Source of the DNA: Marinomonas spartinae
Lineage (GTDB): Bacteria; Pseudomonadota; Gammaproteobacteria; Pseudomonadales; Marinomonadaceae
Length of the DNA stretch: 64,000 nt
Direction: 5' to 3'
Assembly: GCF_900089775.1 (NCBI RefSeq)
Contig: NZ_FLOB01000002.1
Span: 310,001 to 374,000 of the forward strand
Shown: positions 17,815-26,712 of the stretch, piece by piece
How positions within the stretch are numbered: the first letter of the stretch is position 1
Layout: every line of letters begins with the position of its first letter
Notes under the pieces: model-generated
Database searches by the model: none
The model's input: the letters and a program-made list of their open reading frames with translations, nothing else
Told to the model about the DNA's origin: nothing
Made by a program: the position numbers and the translations under genes

Positions 17815-17918
17815 AAAGAGCCAACGTGGTGCAGCAGTTAGCGTAAATGATGAATGCCTAATCATTGTTTTTCGTCTCTGCTGTGAGGGGAAATGGGGAG
17901 CTTTTGCTCCCTTTTTTT
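17815..17918 (+). ncRNA. Candidate small RNA or leader RNA
   Basis: The segment folds as nested pairs: CAGCAG (17832-17837) with CTGCTG (17878-17883), and inside it AATGAT (17846-17851) with ATCATT (17861-17866). It ends in a textbook terminator GGGAGC-TTTT-GCTCCC (17896-17911) plus seven Ts. There is no open reading frame and no nearby upstream gene that this terminator would serve (diguanylate cyclase stop is 270 nt away). The 5' end is a guess. It could instead be an attenuator ahead of the downstream TetR gene. Confidence 0.5.
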
Positions 17919-18066
17919 ATGCCTTGCTATCGCTCTCTAGCCTTAAATCGACCATTTCTAGTCGATTGTTGTTCTGTATTGTCACTTCTCTGGTGCCAAA
18001 GCCGTCGATCTTCGCGTTATAATGCTATTTGCCCATTTCATGACGTCAGTTTAAAGAGGTTCTATT

Positions 18067-18714
18067 TTGTCAGAAGCAAAACGACCAAAAGATCAATTAA
18101 AAACCCATATCCGCGAGCAAAATCAAGCCTTAATTTTAGAGGCTGCGGAGCGTGTGTTTGCACGTCAAGGATTGGCTAAAACCACGACACAAATGATTGC
18201 TGATGAGGCTGGTTTACCGAAGGCTAATGTCCATTATTACTATCGCTCTAAAAAAGATTTATTAGAGGCAGTACTTGAACAAATTTTAACCTTATGGCTG
18301 GAGTCTGTGAGTCGCTTCACCCTAGAAGAGGGCCCTAAAGCCAATTTAACACGCTACATCAGTGAGAAAATTGATCAATCGCGAATGAATGTGAGTGCAT
18401 CAAAAGTCTTTGCAATGGCTTTGATTGGCGAAGAGGCTTTTGTGCTAGATTTTCTTCGTGAGTATTTTGTTTCTGAATTAAGCCGAGAATCTAAGACGAT
18501 ACAAGCATGGGTCGATCAAGGATTAATGGCACCCATTTCTACCGAGCATCTTTTTATCAGTCTATGGGCGATGACACAAACCTACGCGGATTTTGATGCC
18601 CAAGTAAAGATTATTCTAAAGAAAGACCAGCTTGAAGAGTCTGACTATGATGAAGCGAAGCAATTTTTGACTCGTATGGTGTTGGCGGGTTGTGGTGTGA
18701 AGGAAGAAAACTGA
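18067..18714 (+). CDS. TetR family regulator, RutR/YcdC-like
   Basis: This 215-residue repressor has the HTH in residues about 20-60 (TTTQMIADEAGLPKANVHYY). The C-terminal part contains LWAMTQTYADFDAQV, typical of the RutR (YcdC) group, whose E. coli member senses uracil and thymine. The start is TTG with AAAGAGG 8 nt upstream. Its stop overlaps the first base of the next gene's ATG (TGATG), so it forms a two-gene operon with a LysE exporter. upp is convergent just beyond. A pyrimidine effector is plausible but not shown. Confidence 0.82.
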   Translation: MSEAKRPKDQLKTHIREQNQALILEAAERVFARQGLAKTTTQMIADEAGLPKANVHYYYRSKKDLLEAVLEQILTLWLESVSRFTLEEGPKANLTRYISEKIDQSRMNVSASKVFAMALIGEEAFVLDFLREYFVSELSRESKTIQAWVDQGLMAPISTEHLFISLWAMTQTYADFDAQVKIILKKDQLEESDYDEAKQFLTRMVLAGCGVKEEN

Positions 18715-19334
18715 TGACCATTCAGAGTGCATTGACGTTCTTTGTGGCGATTTTTATTTTTAGCATCACGCCAGGCCCTGGTGTGTTTGCAATTATTGGT
18801 CGAAGCTTAGTGAAAGGGGCGAAGCAGTCTATCGCTTTGTGTGCTGGCATGGCCTTAAGTGATATCGTGTATTTGATCATGGCCTGCTATGGCTTAGCCG
18901 CCATTGCCGCCAAATGGGATCTGTTATTTTCCGTGATTCGCTATTGCGGTGCGGCTTATCTGTTGTACCTTGGTTGGAAAATGTGGACCACTCCGGTCTC
19001 TCAGGATCTGTCCGGAACAGATAAAAAAATGGCTAAGCAGGGAATCGCGAGTTTTTTTCAGGGGTTCCTGATTTCGGCTTCTAACCCGAAAGTCATTTTG
19101 TTTTATGTGGCATTTTTACCCAGCTTTATGGATGTGACAGCCTTGCATGGAACGGATATTGTCTTGGCCGCTGTATTGGCTTTTTCCGCTTTGATGCTGG
19201 GGTTAACCTTGATCGCGGTGAGTGCCTCTCAGGCCCGTCGTTACATGAAATCTGAAAAAGCGATGAAAGGATTGAATCGCTCTGCTGGTAGTATTATGGC
19301 CTTGGCTGGGGTCTATCTTGGGATGAAAGGCTAG
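18714..19334 (+). CDS. LysE family translocator (RhtB-type)
   Basis: This 206-residue inner-membrane exporter has about six hydrophobic segments. The N-terminal SITPGPGVFAIIGRSLVKGA is the LysE/RhtB signature, and FLISASNPKVILFYVAFLPSF is its second conserved block. The family exports amino acids and derivatives. The ATG at 18714 was chosen because AAGGAAGAA precedes it and it overlaps the regulator stop. An upstream in-frame ATG (18690) would add eight residues. Co-transcription with the RutR-like regulator suggests that regulator controls its expression. Confidence 0.87.
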   Translation: MTIQSALTFFVAIFIFSITPGPGVFAIIGRSLVKGAKQSIALCAGMALSDIVYLIMACYGLAAIAAKWDLLFSVIRYCGAAYLLYLGWKMWTTPVSQDLSGTDKKMAKQGIASFFQGFLISASNPKVILFYVAFLPSFMDVTALHGTDIVLAAVLAFSALMLGLTLIAVSASQARRYMKSEKAMKGLNRSAGSIMALAGVYLGMKG

Positions 19335-19362
19335 GCGCTTAAGCGTTCAGCTTTTCATCAAT

Positions 19363-19398
19363 AAAAAAGCGCCTGTCGATATCGTCGGGCGCTTTTTT
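19363..19398. terminator. Bidirectional terminator lysE-type/upp
   Basis: AAAAAAGCGCC (19363-19373) pairs with GGCGCTTTTTT (19388-19398), with an inner CGATATCG extension. It lies between convergent genes. Confidence 0.9.
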
Positions 19399-19438
19399 TG
19401 TTTATGTTTTATTGCTTTTGTCCCATTAAAGCGAGCGG

Positions 19439-20095
19439 TTAACGTGTGCCATAAATACGGTCACCTGCGTCCCCGACACCAGGACGAATATAAGCATGGT
19501 CGTCTAACTCACGGTCAATCGCGCCGATAAACATAGGGACATCTGGGTGCGCTTTTTTAAATGCTTCAATGCCTTCTGGTGCGGCAAATAGACAAATAAA
19601 ACGAATGTCTTGCGCGCCCATGTCTTTCATTTTACTAATTGCGGCAATGGCAGAGTTACCCGTTGCGAGCATCGGATCAACAACGATGATGGTTCGCTCG
19701 TTAATGGAGTGCGGCATTTTAAGGTAGTACTCAACGGGCTGTTTAGTATCTGGGTCGCGGTACATGCCCACATGACCGACACGGGCAGAAGGAGACAGCT
19801 TGAGCACCCCTTCTGCTAAACCATTTCCTGCGCGCATGATGGTGACGATACACAGCTTTTTGCCTTTAAGTACCGGACTTAATGTTGTTTCCAGTGGGGT
19901 CTCTACTTCGGTATCAACCGTTTCCAAATCTCGTGTTGCTTCATATCCAATGAGTGTGCCGAGCTCTTCGACTAACATGCGAAATTCGCGAGTGCTGGTA
20001 TTTTTGTCTCGAAGACTGGTTAGCTTGTGTTTGACGAAAGGGTGTTCAATGATTGAAATGTCAGTGTAAGTACTTAATATCTCGTCACGAGTCAT
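19439..20095 (-). CDS. upp: Uracil phosphoribosyltransferase
   Basis: Upp salvages uracil: uracil plus PRPP gives UMP. The 218-residue product has the PRPP-binding loop [15 protein letters not shown] and the C-terminal uracil site [16 protein letters not shown]. The ATG at 20095 was chosen because AAAAAGGA precedes it and the N-terminus then matches the family's roughly 208 residues. The open frame continues upstream but without homology. It is convergent with the RutR-like regulator operon and divergent from lon. Confidence 0.94.
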   Translation of the reverse strand: MTRDEILSTYTDISIIEHPFVKHKLTSLRDKNTSTREFRMLVEELGTLIGYEATRDLETVDTEVETPLETTLSPVLKGKKLCIVTIMRAGNGLAEGVLKLSPSARVGHVGMYRDPDTKQPVEYYLKMPHSINERTIIVVDPMLATGNSAIAAISKMKDMGAQDIRFICLFAAPEGIEAFKKAHPDVPMFIGAIDRELDDHAYIRPGVGDAGDRIYGTR

Positions 20096-20422
20096 GTCGG
20101 TGTCCTTTTTGCGAATAGAAGAACCAAACGGATGATAAGCCGTTATTTCAGGTTGCTTGCAGGAATAATACCACAATGCTTTCTCTGTTAATAAATAATC
20201 CTGTCTAATCAGTCATAATCGGTTGAGCCTCTTTTAGATGAGTAGTGATGTTTTTGTTAGCCAATAAATGGATAAGGATTTAGGGGGGTATCCCATTTCC
20301 CTAGGGATTGTTTTTATTCAGTTTGTCACTACATAAATAAGCAAACCTAACGGTTCAACTGTTTTTATTGAATTGTTGGCCGCAAGCAAGACACACTAAT
20401 TCTTGACGTATTGGGAATATAT
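20096..20422. promoter_or_regulatory. upp/lon divergent control region
   Basis: These 327 bp carry both promoters and no gene. A short inverted repeat ATCCC-ATTTCCCT-AGGGAT lies near 20290-20308. I looked for a sigma-32 heat-shock promoter for lon but could not find a convincing CTTGAAA/CCCCAT pair. Confidence 0.4.
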
Positions 20423-22861
20423 ATGAGTAACGATGAACAGTACCCAGATCAACATGATGAGTCATTGATGGATGATACTAATGAAGAAGTGGTTATTAGC
20501 GACCCACGGGCGTTAGCGTTGCCGGACGACGTGCTGCCAGATACTTTGTACATTTTACCGATTTCTAGTCGTCCGTTTTTTCCAGCCCAAGTACAGCCTG
20601 TTATGGTGGATGCGGATCCTTGGGAAGAATCATTAGAGCGTATTGCCGATAATCCACAAGCGGCAGTGGGACTGGTGTATACCGATAAAGTTGCAAGTGG
20701 TGCGCCACCGGTGGGTTCTTTCCGCACTATTGGTTGTGTGGCAAGGGTTCATAAGGCAGAAAAACAAAACGATAAAATCACTTTTTTAGCCCAAGGTATT
20801 AAGCGTTTTGAAATTGTTGAGTGGCTAAGTGATAGCACACCTTATTTGGCGCGGGTACGTTATTTGACAGACTCAAAAGAAACGGACAAAGAGTCGAAAG
20901 CCTACTCGATTGCTATTTTAGATGCTATTAAAGAGCTCATTCGTTTGAATCCTCTCTTCAGCGAAGACTTACGCCAATATTTAGGTCGTTTTTCCTTTAG
21001 TGAACCTGGGCTATTAGCTGATTTTGCTGCGTCCATTACCTCCGCTGATGGTGGTGATTTGTACGAGATTTTAGAGACCATTCCTGTGCAGCCTCGTATG
21101 CATTTGTCGTTGACATTGCTGCGCAAAGAGCTAGAAATTGCGCGCTTGCAACATGAGATCAGTGCGGAAGTGAATACCAAGATCAGCGAGCATCAGCGAG
21201 AGTTCTTTTTGAAAGAACAATTAAAAGTGATTCAAAAAGAACTGGGTATTTCCAAAGATGACCGAACCGCCGATGTGGAAGCTTTTGAAGAGCGTCTGAA
21301 AGGCAAAACGGTTCCAGATTCCGTGAAGGAAAAAATTCAAGAAGAGCTTCATAAGCTGAGCATTCTAGAAACCGGATCACCAGAATACGGTGTGACTCGT
21401 AATTATTTGGATTGGGCGACCGCTTTACCATGGGGCGTTCATTCAAAAGATAATTTAGACATTAAGGCTGCTCGTGAGGTACTGGACTCCCATCACTCTG
21501 GTCTAGGAGATATTAAGGATCGCATTGTTGAGTTCCTAGCTTTAGGGGCACAGCGAGGAGAAATGGGCGGTTCCATTTTGCTACTGGTTGGCCCGCCAGG
21601 TGTGGGCAAAACATCCATTGGTAAGTCTATTGCTGAATCTCTCAATCGTAAGTTTTACCGTTTTAGTTTGGGAGGGATGCGCGATGAAGCAGAAATTAAG
21701 GGACACCGTCGAACTTATATTGGTGCCTTACCAGGGAAATTTGTTCAGGCATTAAAAGATGTTGAAGTGGAAAACCCTGTGATCATGCTGGATGAGGTAG
21801 ATAAGATTGGCTCTTCTTTTCAAGGCGACCCAGCATCAGCACTATTAGAAGCTCTGGATCCTGAACAGAATAGTGAGTTCTTAGATCACTATTTGGACAT
21901 GCGAGTTGACTTGTCCAAAGCCTTGTTTGTGTGTACAGCTAATCAGCTGGATACTATACCGGCGCCGCTGCTGGATCGTATGGATGTGATTCGTTTGTCT
22001 GGTTACATTGCCGATGAAAAATTGATGATTGCTAAGCAGCACTTGTGGCCCAAACTGTTGAAGAAAAACAAGTTGTTGAAAAAGCAGCTAAACATTACTG
22101 ATGCTGCACTGCGTCATATCATTGAGCATTATGCTCGTGAGGCGGGGGTGCGAGGTTTGGATAAATTATTGCAAAAAGTGCTGCGTAAGTCGGTCGTGGA
22201 GTTACTGACTGGCGAAAAAGAAACCATTAATGTGGGGGTGAAAGACGTAGAGACTCTATTGGGTATGCCTTATTTCCGTCCAGAGAAAAATTTGCAAGGT
22301 GTAGGCGTAGTAACGGGACTTGCGTGGACGTCTATGGGTGGTGCGACCTTGTCCATTGAAGCCAATAAGGTGCACGAATTAACCCGTGGTTTAAAACTCA
22401 CCGGGAAGCTAGGGGATGTGATGAAAGAGTCGGCTGACATTGCGTATTCCTATGTTTTTTCTCATACAAAGAGTTACCAAAGTCATCCGGAGTTTTTCGA
22501 TAAGTGTTTGGTGCATTTGCATGTGCCAGAAGGCGCTACCCCAAAAGATGGCCCAAGTGCTGGGGTGACTATGGCAACGGCTTTATTGTCCTTAGCGAAA
22601 GGTAAGCCGATACGTAAAGGCTTGGCGATGACAGGGGAGTTAACGCTCACCGGTCAGGTGCTTGCTGTTGGTGGTATTCGTGAGAAAATCATCGCTGCCA
22701 AGCGCAGCAAAATCAGTGAAGTAATTTTACCTGAGCCCAATCGTCGTGATTATGAAGAGTTGCCTGAATCCGTGAAAGAAGGTATGACGGTGCATTTTGC
22801 AGAGCGGTTTGCGGATGTGGAAAAAGTGGTGTTTGATCGCCGTAGTAATGATATCCACTAG
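20423..22861 (+). CDS. lon: ATP-dependent protease Lon
   Basis: Lon degrades damaged and regulatory proteins in the cytoplasm. The 812-residue protein has an N-terminal substrate domain (about 40-240), a coiled-coil linker, an AAA+ module with Walker A GPPGVGKTS at 390-398 and Walker B VIMLDEVDKI, then a C-terminal protease domain. The Ser-Lys dyad is Ser712 in DGPSAGVT and Lys755 in GGIREKI. The ATG at 20423 was chosen over a TTG four codons upstream because GGGA sits 6-9 nt ahead. The N-terminus is unusually acidic. A terminator follows. Confidence 0.95.
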   Translation: MSNDEQYPDQHDESLMDDTNEEVVISDPRALALPDDVLPDTLYILPISSRPFFPAQVQPVMVDADPWEESLERIADNPQAAVGLVYTDKVASGAPPVGSFRTIGCVARVHKAEKQNDKITFLAQGIKRFEIVEWLSDSTPYLARVRYLTDSKETDKESKAYSIAILDAIKELIRLNPLFSEDLRQYLGRFSFSEPGLLADFAASITSADGGDLYEILETIPVQPRMHLSLTLLRKELEIARLQHEISAEVNTKISEHQREFFLKEQLKVIQKELGISKDDRTADVEAFEERLKGKTVPDSVKEKIQEELHKLSILETGSPEYGVTRNYLDWATALPWGVHSKDNLDIKAAREVLDSHHSGLGDIKDRIVEFLALGAQRGEMGGSILLLVGPPGVGKTSIGKSIAESLNRKFYRFSLGGMRDEAEIKGHRRTYIGALPGKFVQALKDVEVENPVIMLDEVDKIGSSFQGDPASALLEALDPEQNSEFLDHYLDMRVDLSKALFVCTANQLDTIPAPLLDRMDVIRLSGYIADEKLMIAKQHLWPKLLKKNKLLKKQLNITDAALRHIIEHYAREAGVRGLDKLLQKVLRKSVVELLTGEKETINVGVKDVETLLGMPYFRPEKNLQGVGVVTGLAWTSMGGATLSIEANKVHELTRGLKLTGKLGDVMKESADIAYSYVFSHTKSYQSHPEFFDKCLVHLHVPEGATPKDGPSAGVTMATALLSLAKGKPIRKGLAMTGELTLTGQVLAVGGIREKIIAAKRSKISEVILPEPNRRDYEELPESVKEGMTVHFAERFADVEKVVFDRRSNDIH

Positions 22862-22957
22862 CGCTGACTGAGAAGGTGAACGGAGTGTCATGATTGCGTT
22901 GTGATATATTCACAAAGAATGCGTTCTCACTGACTAAGATACATGAGAAAATACCGC

Positions 22958-22989
22958 AGCCGGACGAGTGTGAGCTTGTCCGGCTTTTT
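22958..22989 (+). terminator. Terminator after lon
   Basis: AGCCGGAC (22958-22965) pairs with GTCCGGCT (22978-22985) across a 12-nt loop and is followed by Ts. Confidence 0.85.
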
Positions 22990-23041
22990 CATGTCTTTGA
23001 GTTATAATTTTGCAGCGCAGTTAATCATATAGGGGAAATGA

Positions 23042-24424
23042 ATGCCTGATCAGGCAAAACTCACACAAGGTTCGACGCTAAAGCACGTGGTGGTGATGTC
23101 CTTCACCAATGCGCTTGGCTTGATGTGTATGTTTTTGGTGGATTTGGTAGATATGCTGTTTCTGTCCTTGCTGGATGAGAAAGAGGCCTTAGCAGCTGTT
23201 GGCTATGCCAGTACTGTGATGTTTTTCACCATCTCTATCAGTATTGCCGTATCGGTTGCAGCCACTGCATTAGTGGCAAGAGCCATAGGTGAGGGACGAA
23301 TTGAAGAGGCAAAACAGCGAGCTGTTAGTGTCTTGGTATTTGGAGTACTTTTTTCCACCGCGATTGTGGCTTTGCTATGGCCCAATGTGCCGATGATTTT
23401 GTCTTTTATCGGCGCAAGTGGTCACTCTTTATCCTTGGCATCTGGGTATTTGCATATTTTGGTGCTTGGTATGCCTGCTGTGATGGTTGCTATGATTTCC
23501 TCTGGCATTATGCGTGCACTAGGCGATGCGAGACGGGCGATGTACGCTACTTTGATCGGTGGCATTATTAACGCGGTATTGGATCCGATTTTTATTTTTT
23601 CCCTAGGACTGGGGGTGGAAGGAGCGGCGTTGGCTTCTCTGATTGCTCGTCTTTCAATGGTTTTGGTGTCGTATTATGGTGTGGTGTATGTCCATAACAT
23701 GCTGGGTAAATTTCATATTTCACATTTTTGTCGTGATATACGGCCGATTTGTGTTATTGCCTTACCAACCATGCTAACCAATATGTCTTCACCCTTGGGC
23801 AATGCAATTGTTATGGAGCATTCCTCGACCTTTGGCGACGATGCTGTTGCTGCGATGGCCATTATTGGGCGTATTATACCTGTGGTATTTGGTGGGTTAT
23901 TTGCCTTATCCGGTGCCGTGGGGCCTATACTGGGGCAGAATTATGGGGCAGGACACTTTGACCGTATGCACAGAACCATAGGCAGTGCAGTGTTCTATGC
24001 TTTTGGTTATTGTTTGGTCTTATGCACGGTTTTGTATTTGGCTCAGGATTGGTTGGTGGCGATTTTCCATGCCACGAAAGGGACAGCCGATTTGATTCAC
24101 TTTTTTGCGACCTATGCCTCCTTTAGTTTTTTCTTTCAGAGTTTGTTGTTTATTGGCATTGCGGTGTTTAACAATCTAGGTAAACCCTTTAATGGTACCT
24201 TGTTGAATTTTGGCCGTGCCATTTTGGGGACTTGGCCCTTGATCATTATTTTTGGCTGGTTTATGGGAGCCGAAGGGGTGTTGTTAGGGCAGGCAGTAGG
24301 ATCAGTTATTTTTGGTTGCCTAGGGTTCTTTTTAGGACGCCGTTATATTCATACCCTTGAGAAAAAAGAAACACGAGACCTCAGAGTGGGTAACAATCGG
24401 GCCTATGATGACCCTCTCTTGTAG
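23042..24424 (+). CDS. MATE family efflux transporter
   Basis: The 460-residue protein has about 12 transmembrane helices in two related halves. N-terminal features such as MFLVDLVDMLFLSLLDEKEALAAVGYA and the pattern GALAxR-like ASLIARLSMV fit the MATE superfamily of drug/sodium or proton antiporters. GGGGAAATG precedes the ATG at 23042. The gene ends 18 nt before the convergent tlyA with no clear terminator. The substrate is not predictable, and a DinF-like or NorM-like role cannot be distinguished. Confidence 0.85.
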   Translation: MPDQAKLTQGSTLKHVVVMSFTNALGLMCMFLVDLVDMLFLSLLDEKEALAAVGYASTVMFFTISISIAVSVAATALVARAIGEGRIEEAKQRAVSVLVFGVLFSTAIVALLWPNVPMILSFIGASGHSLSLASGYLHILVLGMPAVMVAMISSGIMRALGDARRAMYATLIGGIINAVLDPIFIFSLGLGVEGAALASLIARLSMVLVSYYGVVYVHNMLGKFHISHFCRDIRPICVIALPTMLTNMSSPLGNAIVMEHSSTFGDDAVAAMAIIGRIIPVVFGGLFALSGAVGPILGQNYGAGHFDRMHRTIGSAVFYAFGYCLVLCTVLYLAQDWLVAIFHATKGTADLIHFFATYASFSFFFQSLLFIGIAVFNNLGKPFNGTLLNFGRAILGTWPLIIIFGWFMGAEGVLLGQAVGSVIFGCLGFFLGRRYIHTLEKKETRDLRVGNNRAYDDPLL

Positions 24425-24442
24425 ACACTGTTTTTATTCGCC

Positions 24443-25204
24443 TTATATCGTTTTGCTTGCCCAAAGTAAAAACTCTTGGTTGCCATCGCCGCCTTTAATG
24501 GGGCTCTCGATATAGCATTTTACTTGGAAGCCTAAGGTTTGCACAAAACGCTGCATATCTTCGGAGAGTTGGTTGAAACATTGCTTGTTCTTGACCACAC
24601 CACCTTTGCCTATGAAGGCTTTGCCGACTTCAAATTGAGGCTTTACTAACGTAATGAGCTGCCCTTGAGGGCTTAATAGGGCGGGTAGTTGCGGTAATAT
24701 TTTTGTTTGGGAAATGAAAGACACATCCATCACTGCTATGTCAAAGCCTCCCGCTGGGAAATGCACACCAAGATCTTGTTGACTCAAATGACGAGCGTTA
24801 ATTCCCTCTAAACAAATGACTCTGGGATCAGTTCTTAACCGCTGATCCAGTTGGCCATGGCCCACTTCAATTCCGACGACTTGAGCGGCCCCATACTGTA
24901 AGGCGCAGTCTGTAAAGCCTCCAGTTGATTGGCCGACATCCAAAACTCGATAGCCTTGAATATTTAGTTGAGTATGGGCAAGGGCACCTTCCAATTTGAG
25001 CGCGCCTCGCGAGACATATTTATCAGCATCTGCTGCGATGATATGCAACTCACAGTCAGCGTCTAATTTTAAGCTAGGTTTGGTAATGGCTAACCACTTA
25101 CCATCCTGACAATAGGTCACTCGACCTTCACTGATAAAGGTTTGGGCTTGCGAGCGTGATTTTGCGAGGCCACGCTCGGTCAGTAATAAGTCGATTCGGG
25201 TCAT
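24443..25204 (-). CDS. tlyA: TlyA family rRNA 2'-O-methyltransferase
   Basis: This 253-residue protein has an N-terminal S4 RNA-binding domain (about 1-60; RIDLLLTERGLAKSRSQAQT) and a FtsJ-like SAM methyltransferase domain. Motif I is DVGQSTGGFTDCALQYGA, where most members have DVGSSTGGFT. Further motifs are DIAVMDVSFIS and LVKPQFEVGK. TlyA proteins methylate 16S/23S rRNA cytidines and were once labelled hemolysin A. The gene is convergent with the MATE gene and divergent from the sulfurtransferase gene. Confidence 0.9.
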   Translation of the reverse strand: MTRIDLLLTERGLAKSRSQAQTFISEGRVTYCQDGKWLAITKPSLKLDADCELHIIAADADKYVSRGALKLEGALAHTQLNIQGYRVLDVGQSTGGFTDCALQYGAAQVVGIEVGHGQLDQRLRTDPRVICLEGINARHLSQQDLGVHFPAGGFDIAVMDVSFISQTKILPQLPALLSPQGQLITLVKPQFEVGKAFIGKGGVVKNKQCFNQLSEDMQRFVQTLGFQVKCYIESPIKGGDGNQEFLLWASKTI

Positions 25205-25288
25205 TGGTAAAGCTCAGTGGTTAATGGTAAAAAGACGTCATACTAACAAAAAGTTCTAGTTCACAGTAGATTTTAAGGAAGCAAGTAT

Positions 25289-26122
25289 ATGCTGTTAAGA
25301 ACATTAATTTCAGTTGATGAATTGAAGGCGTGTGCAGACGATAGCAAGGTGGTGATTTTAGATTGTCGTTTTTACCTAACGGATCACGGGAAAGCAAAGC
25401 GTGAGTACGATAAGGGGCACATACCGAAAGCGATCTTTGTTGATGTCCATCATGAACTAGCTAGTGCCGAAACGACAACCAGCGGACGACACCCTTTACC
25501 AAGTGAAGAGGTGTTTGCTAAACAGCTACAACAGTGGGGTGTGGATCTCGATAGTCATGTGGTGGTTTATGACGATGCGAGTGGTGCTATTGCTGCACGG
25601 GCTTGGTGGATGCTAGCGCAGCAGGGAATCGATGTACGGGTATTGGATGGTGGTCTACCTGCTTGGGTTCGTGCAGATCTGCCCTTGTCGGATACAAACG
25701 AAGTACCTGTTGCATCCTCAGCGTCTCTTTCTGTTGCTTTTCCATGGGTCGTAGACGTGACTCAAGTGATTGAAAACATGGAAACGGATGTATTTCAGTT
25801 AGTGGATGCCAGAGCAGAAAGCCGTTATCAAGGAGAAGAGGAGACCATCGATCCGGTGGCAGGCCACGTTCCTGGGGCGTTGAACCATCCATACTCGCAA
25901 AACCTTGATAAAAATGGCTGCCTAAAAAGTCCTGAAGCACTGCGCGGTGTCTGGCAAGATCTTGTCGATCAAAATAAAACGTTAGTTAACTACTGTGGCT
26001 CAGGAATCACGGCTTGTCATAATGTTTTGGCGTTGAATCATGCGGGAGTGGATTTTAATCAGGTGTATGTTAGCTCATGGAGTCAGTGGTCAAAAAGAAT
26101 GCTACAAGCCGCTGGCTTGTGA
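25289..26122 (+). CDS. sseA: 3-mercaptopyruvate/thiosulfate sulfurtransferase
   Basis: The 277-residue protein has two rhodanese domains. The first (about 10-130) lacks the catalytic cysteine. The second carries Cys236 in NYCGSGITACHN, and a CGSG(V/I)T loop is typical of 3-mercaptopyruvate sulfurtransferases rather than thiosulfate rhodaneses. It moves sulfur to cyanide or thiols in the cytoplasm. AAGGAAG lies upstream of the start. It is monocistronic with its own terminator. The symbol sseA follows the active-site loop and is moderately sure. Confidence 0.87.
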   Translation: MLLRTLISVDELKACADDSKVVILDCRFYLTDHGKAKREYDKGHIPKAIFVDVHHELASAETTTSGRHPLPSEEVFAKQLQQWGVDLDSHVVVYDDASGAIAARAWWMLAQQGIDVRVLDGGLPAWVRADLPLSDTNEVPVASSASLSVAFPWVVDVTQVIENMETDVFQLVDARAESRYQGEEETIDPVAGHVPGALNHPYSQNLDKNGCLKSPEALRGVWQDLVDQNKTLVNYCGSGITACHNVLALNHAGVDFNQVYVSSWSQWSKRMLQAAGL

Positions 26123-26134
26123 ATAAGCTATCTC

Positions 26135-26180
26135 AAAAGGCTCTTCTACATTGGTTGTAGCAGAGCTTTTTGGTTTTTTT
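26135..26180 (+). terminator. Terminator after the sulfurtransferase gene
   Basis: GCTCT-T-CTACA (26140-26150) pairs with TGTAG-C-AGAGC (26156-26166), followed by two T-runs. Confidence 0.8.
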
Positions 26181-26201
26181 AGGAAGAGTGTTTTCTAGGG
26201 G

Positions 26202-26519
26202 TTATTTGGGGGTAATGCCAGCGATGAAGATTTGTACTTGCTGGTGGTTCTCTCCCCAAATGTGTGTTTTGATCGCTTGTAGCATTTTTTCTGCTTCTTT
26301 TAAGGACACCACGCCGTCTATTAGTTTTATTCCTACCCCTTCTTGTGTAAAGAAAAAATGCCAAGTGTGGCCGTCAATGCGAACTTCGCCTTCGCCATTA
26401 TTATAGCTTAATTGCTCAAATGGATAATCAGCAGGTACAAAACAAGCGAGCTCTTTACCTGCACTACCGTAATTTAGATCTGGGATATAGCCTTGTCGGT
26501 CAACTAGTTCAAACTTCAT
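26202..26519 (-). CDS. Orphan small protein of unknown function
   Basis: The 105-residue soluble protein is rich in aromatic residues and short strands, with no signal peptide or membrane segment. GAGGAG lies 7 nt before the ATG, which supports it as a real gene. It begins FELVDRQGYIPDL and contains DGHTWHFFFTQEGVGIKLID. I do not recognise the family. It stands alone between two terminators, convergent with the sulfurtransferase gene. Confidence 0.65.
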   Translation of the reverse strand: MKFELVDRQGYIPDLNYGSAGKELACFVPADYPFEQLSYNNGEGEVRIDGHTWHFFFTQEGVGIKLIDGVVSLKEAEKMLQAIKTHIWGENHQQVQIFIAGITPK

Positions 26520-26619
26520 ATACCGCTCCTCATTACTATTGTCGGTCGTCTTTTACTTTGGAGGGAATCTTGTTCATCCCTTATCACCAAGTTAGCACGA
26601 GAGAAGGGTTGGGTGTGAC

Positions 26620-26655
26620 AAAAATAAGCGAAAGATTGATCTTTCGCTTATTTTT
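26620..26655. terminator. Symmetric terminator at the end of the LPS operon
   Basis: A perfect 17-bp inverted repeat AAAAATAAGCGAAAGAT (26620-26636) pairs with 26639-26655 across a TG spacer. On the minus strand it closes the glycosyltransferase operon that ends at 26713, and it insulates the orphan gene's promoter. Confidence 0.88.
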
Positions 26656-26712
26656 TTAAGGGAAGCATGATGGCTTTAGGGTATCACATGGCTGAGGCCC
26701 GAGGAGTCTGGA

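Larger units (their letters stand above)
17623..18066. other. 444-bp intergenic region with inverted repeats
   Basis: No convincing ORF is present. Contents in order: an 11-bp inverted repeat CAAATGGTCAA / TTGACCATTTG (17630-17640 and 17704-17714) around a 63-bp segment; an 18-bp palindrome (17785-17802); and a folded segment ending in a canonical terminator (17896-17918), described separately as a possible small RNA. The tetR-type gene starts 148 nt after the terminator. Confidence 0.6.

Noticed and set aside
20280..20310. Heat-shock (sigma-32) promoter of lon
   Set aside because: A CCCATTTC-like -10 is present but no convincing -35 at 13-16 bp spacing.
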